Below, piece by piece: positions 61,511 through 64,000 of a stretch of DNA of 64,000 nt. Below the pieces are notes generated by a model that did not search any database, had not been told where the DNA came from, and worked only from the letters and a program-made list of their open reading frames with translations. The stretch covers positions 62,001 to 126,000 of the forward strand of contig JAFKKG010000013.1 in assembly GCA_017305715.1 (NCBI GenBank). Reading direction: 5' to 3'. Position 1 is the first letter of the stretch. Every line of letters starts with the position of its first letter. The stretch comes from Hyphomicrobiales bacterium (GTDB taxonomy: Bacteria; Pseudomonadota; Alphaproteobacteria; Rhizobiales; Xanthobacteraceae). Made by a program: the position numbers and the translations under genes.

Positions 61511-61586
61511 GACGTCAGAGTATTACACGCGCGAGATAGGTAAAGTGATCTGCGCGCGATCAGCAGGGGACATGAATTTTAGCACC

Positions 61587-61744
61587 TGCCGGTTCCGGCT
61601 GCGGCTGGTCGAGCAGCCCGGCGAGCCGCCGCTGCGCGCCGGCATGACCGCCTATGTCAGCATCGACACCAAGCGCTCCCGCAGCCTCGCCGGCCTGCTG
61701 GGCGGCGGCCCCGCGGTAGCGGCGAACCCCCAGCCGCAAGAGAC
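61587..61744 (+). repeat. 157-bp direct repeat, copy 2 (orphan emrA tail fragment)
   Basis: The 158-base copy of 60642-60798, ending at the same CAAGAGAC. The rest of the emrA-like gene is absent here, so it is a gene fragment; the extra C shifts the frame at its start. It forms the antisense 3' end of the PAP2 gene. Confidence 0.95.
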
Positions 61745-62752
61745 CTGCACGACGTCGTCCGGTGCGCGTGAAACCGCAGGGCATGCCTGGGAGGCCGGGC
61801 GCGTCAGGCGTATGGCAACATAAATCGAGAACGCCGCCAGGATCGCTCCGCCAACCAGATCGATGAAATAGTGCGAGCCTTGAACGGGGGTGGAGTAGAG
61901 GACGAGCAGATTCAACAGAATGGCGCCGACACGCAACCATTTGATCGGGTAAAATACCCACATATAGAAGATGGCCCATGCCGAATGGAAACTCGGAAAG
62001 GTGATCAGCCCTGTCAGGTCGTCGATCAGCACGCGTTTGCCGGAACGCAGGGCGTCGAGAGAGGCCAGCTGTTCGATCGTCATGACCGGTGGCAAATTGG
62101 CATATTCATGGGGGGCGATCTGCAGAAAGCTGTAGGTCCCGCCTGCCGGTACGAAAATGAAGATGGCAAGCGCGACGCAGAGCCCCAGGGCGTTGGCAAG
62201 AACGAATTGCTGCAGCCGCACGAACCGTCGTGTCGGGACGAAGAGGATCATCAGCAACAGAAGCTGGGCCAGCATCGAGTTGTAGGCCAGGTCCGTGATG
62301 ACCGCCAGCAACGGCCGGTCATTGATGAACTTCAAATAGGCGCGCCAATCCAGCCCCATCCAGACGTCGACGCTGTTGAGCAGCGCATCGCGATACGGAA
62401 ATCCCGTGACCGCCAAAGGATAGGACAACGCGGCGCCCAGGGTCATGGCGAGCAGAAGCTGGGCAAAAACCTCCGTCGTGAAGCTGATAAAGGGATCGGG
62501 CCGCACTCTCCGATAGAAAATCGACACGGCGACACAGGGCAGCGCGCAGAAGCCGATGGCCAGGATGCTGACCCATGCGAAGGAAAGGCCTGTGGCCCAA
62601 TAACCGATGATCGTCACGACCGCCATCGCGGCGATCACGCCCCACAGCACGCGGCTGTTGCGATCTAATCGTCCCTGCTCGGAAATTGAAATGATGTTGG
62701 CGGGAAGGAGGTCGATGGGTTGAAACGCTTTGACGAACGCGTGGTTGGACAT
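61652..62752 (-). CDS. PAP2 family phosphatase membrane protein, 3' end fused to antisense emrA tail
   Basis: A 366-residue membrane protein with about eight hydrophobic segments. The PAP2/phosphatidic acid phosphatase motifs are ITFPSFHSAWAIFY (motif 2, PSxHS) and STPVQGSHYFIDLVGGAILA (motif 3). It acts on a lipid phosphate or pyrophosphate in the inner membrane. The last ~33 residues (from about VSCGWGF) are the 157-bp repeat read in antisense, so the natural stop is lost, as in the hydrolase gene. ATG at 62752 follows AGAGGGA; a GTG at 62773 is possible. Confidence 0.82.
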   Translation of the reverse strand: MSNHAFVKAFQPIDLLPANIISISEQGRLDRNSRVLWGVIAAMAVVTIIGYWATGLSFAWVSILAIGFCALPCVAVSIFYRRVRPDPFISFTTEVFAQLLLAMTLGAALSYPLAVTGFPYRDALLNSVDVWMGLDWRAYLKFINDRPLLAVITDLAYNSMLAQLLLLMILFVPTRRFVRLQQFVLANALGLCVALAIFIFVPAGGTYSFLQIAPHEYANLPPVMTIEQLASLDALRSGKRVLIDDLTGLITFPSFHSAWAIFYMWVFYPIKWLRVGAILLNLLVLYSTPVQGSHYFIDLVGGAILAAFSIYVAIRLTRPASQACPAVSRAPDDVVQVSCGWGFAATAGPPPSRPARLRERLVSMLT

Positions 62753-62940
62753 CGTGTCCCTCTGGCCAGGCACTTTGGTGTCAGATTGGGTCCGGAAAAA
62801 CTAAGAAATCGAAAACGTATTGTTCGCTCATGCAACCCGAGCGCTTTTAAAGTTAAGAACGGTTAACTTTATGCTGGGGGATTGCGCAGAACGGGAACCG
62901 GCAGCCGCCAAATGCGCGGCCCTGGGCGTTATTGACGCAA

Positions 62941-62966
62941 CCGCTATGTCATAATCGACATAACGG
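62941..62966. promoter_or_regulatory. Inverted repeat, possible operator
   Basis: CCG-C-TATGTC-ATAATC-GACATA-A-CGG: a near-perfect 26-bp dyad with TATGTC/GACATA arms. Confidence 0.45.
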
Positions 62967-62989
62967 TATCGTTCTCAGCAACCGTGTCG

Positions 62990-63020
62990 GCAAAAGGGGC
63001 CATCCACTGGCCCCTTTTGC
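62990..63020. terminator. Bidirectional terminator hairpin
   Basis: Perfect 13-bp arms GCAAAAGGGGCCA / TGGCCCCTTTTGC (62990-63002 and 63008-63020), loop TCCAC. The A-rich and T-rich stem ends fit a terminator working both ways, though no gene end is close. Confidence 0.65.
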
Positions 63021-63254
63021 TGGTTGGGATGCCGCCGGCGGCCGCGAGGCCAGCGACCCGGGGCTGCCGGACAAGCGCGCGCGGCACCGCGGCGGACGCA
63101 TTTGATGCGGTCCGATGACGGCGCTGCCGGCGGATCACGCCGCCGCCCCTGGCAGCCTTGCCTTCCCGGCTATCGAGCAGCCAGCCTAACGGAATGTTTT
63201 CTTCCGTCGTGCCCGGGGTTTTGCTCTAGTGTGTGCGATCAACGGGGAAATGAC

Positions 63255-64000
63255 ATGGATGTTTCGGCCATTTTTGCGCGCATCGTCGCGCTGATCGGCG
63301 CGGTCGCGCTGTTTTGGCGCAAGTTGCAGGGCTCGGCACCGCAGCCGGCCTGGGGCACGACGCCCATCGTGCCGGAGGCGAAGCCGCAGGGCGCGATCCC
63401 GACGCTCAAGATGCCGACGGCGAGGGGCTGGCACGACGGGCAGAAGCCGACGGCGGCGCCCGGGCTCAAGGTCAATGCGTTCGCGACCGGCCTGCAGCAT
63501 CCGCGCTGGATCAATGTGATGCCCAATGGCGACGTGCTGATTGCCGAGTCCAATCAGGTCGCAGGTCCGGTCCGGAGCGTGTTCAGCTACGCGATGCAGG
63601 CGACGATGCGGCGCGCCCGGGCGCTCGGTGTCAGCGCCAACCGCATCACGCTGCTGCGCGACGCCGATGGTGACGGCGTCGCCGAAAAGCGCGGCATCTT
63701 CATGGAGGGGCTGAACCAGCCGTTCGGCATGGCGCTGGTGGGCGACACCTTCTATGTCGGCAACACCGATGGCGTGGTGGCGTTTCCCTATGTGGCGAAC
63801 GCCGATCGCATCACGGCGGCCGGGCGCAAGCTCGTCAGCTTCAAGCCCGGCGGGCATTGGACGCGGAGCCTGCTGCCGAGCTCTGACGGCAAGAAGCTCT
63901 ATGCCGGGGTCGGCTCGCTCACCAACATTGCCGACAACGGCATGGAGGAGGAAGAGGGGCGTGCGGCGATCTATGAACTCGATCTCGCCGGCGGATCCAA
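63255..64000 (+). CDS. PQQ-type sorbosone/aldose sugar dehydrogenase-like protein (3' end outside window)
   Basis: The gene runs off the right edge. The first 248 residues show a membrane anchor (MDVSAIFARIVALIGAVALFW), then a beta-propeller of the sorbosone dehydrogenase family: GLKVNAFATGLQHPRWINVMPNGDVLIAES, VTLLRDADGDG-like (ITLLRDADGDGVAEKR), LNQPFGMALVGDTFYVGNTDGVV and GGHWTRSLLPSSDGKKLYAGVGSLTN. Family members oxidise sugars with PQQ in the periplasm. Start ATG at 63255 follows GGGGAAA. Substrate unknown; no PQQ genes are in the window. Confidence 0.88.
   Translation, partial: MDVSAIFARIVALIGAVALFWRKLQGSAPQPAWGTTPIVPEAKPQGAIPTLKMPTARGWHDGQKPTAAPGLKVNAFATGLQHPRWINVMPNGDVLIAESNQVAGPVRSVFSYAMQATMRRARALGVSANRITLLRDADGDGVAEKRGIFMEGLNQPFGMALVGDTFYVGNTDGVVAFPYVANADRITAAGRKLVSFKPGGHWTRSLLPSSDGKKLYAGVGSLTNIADNGMEEEEGRAAIYELDLAGGS

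Larger units (their letters stand above)
62753..63254. other. 500-base intergenic region with inverted repeats
   Basis: Non-coding stretch between the PAP2 gene and the sorbosone-dehydrogenase-like gene. The part at 62800-62880 is AT-rich (minus-strand promoter of the PAP2 gene is likely here). It holds two inverted repeats, at 62941-62966 and 62990-63020, described separately. The reading frames seen are Arg-rich or very short. Confidence 0.5.

Noticed and set aside
62944..63138. 64-residue minus-strand frame
   Set aside because: Arg/Ala-rich, no ribosome site, and it overlaps the inverted repeats, which explain the sequence better.

Overview
The window reads as chromosome of a high-GC alphaproteobacterium, most likely Bradyrhizobium or a close Nitrobacteraceae relative. 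The reasons are a circularly permuted two-piece tmRNA gene with tag ANDNYAPVAQAA, the sspB / fumC / DUF4169 / ribbon-helix-helix gene order, the hflK-hflC-DUF2065-degP cluster, many ABC and TTT uptake systems, and GC-rich palindromic intergenic repeats of the kind seen in that genus. No phage, insertion sequence, CRISPR array, rRNA or tRNA gene was seen. The species call is inference from gene content and motifs; no database search was run.

Layout. 1-5.3 kb: the tail of an AsmA-like gene converges on an ABC-F ATPase, followed by a minus-strand block of sspB, fumC, DUF4169 and an RHH protein. 5.4-5.8 kb: ssrA (tmRNA), just upstream of sspB, whose product family delivers tmRNA-tagged proteins to ClpXP. 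5.9-10.3 kb: a split chromate transporter and a complete tripartite tricarboxylate transporter (TctB, TctA, TctC). 10.4-17 kb: thyA-folA, hflK-hflC-DUF2065-degP, then serB and miaA, which diverge from overlapping start codons.

18-24.3 kb is a branched-chain amino acid block. A promoter and a short Ile/Leu/Val-rich leader peptide with a terminator (attenuator) precede the acetolactate synthase large subunit. A PLP-dependent threonine-dehydratase-like enzyme, the small subunit, a methyltransferase, a LysE exporter and ilvC follow. A second, Leu-rich leader precedes leuA at 55 kb, so the ilv and leu genes here both appear to be attenuated.

24-40 kb is mixed accessory metabolism: a DUF2336 protein, an orphan Leu/Ile/Val-type binding protein, a MerR regulator with a well-placed operator before an Old Yellow Enzyme-SDR pair, a TetR regulator divergent from a haem-type membrane protein with two matching operators, two tandem membrane-anchored sulfatase / phosphoglycerol-transferase-like enzymes, and a minus-strand block with an osmoprotectant-type ABC transporter. 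40-53 kb: an amidohydrolase, a nitrate/taurine-type ABC system with a binding protein further on, an MFS carrier, a cupin, a Nudix protein, and a full liv-type ABC operon ending in a PPK2 kinase.

54-64 kb: MgtC, leuA, a small peptide with a double-glycine leader, an EmrAB-type efflux set with a MarR regulator, and a rearranged region in which a 157-bp tail of the emrA-like gene is repeated on both sides of a hydrolase gene and runs antisense into the 3' ends of two neighbours. A truncated PQQ-type sorbosone dehydrogenase closes the window.
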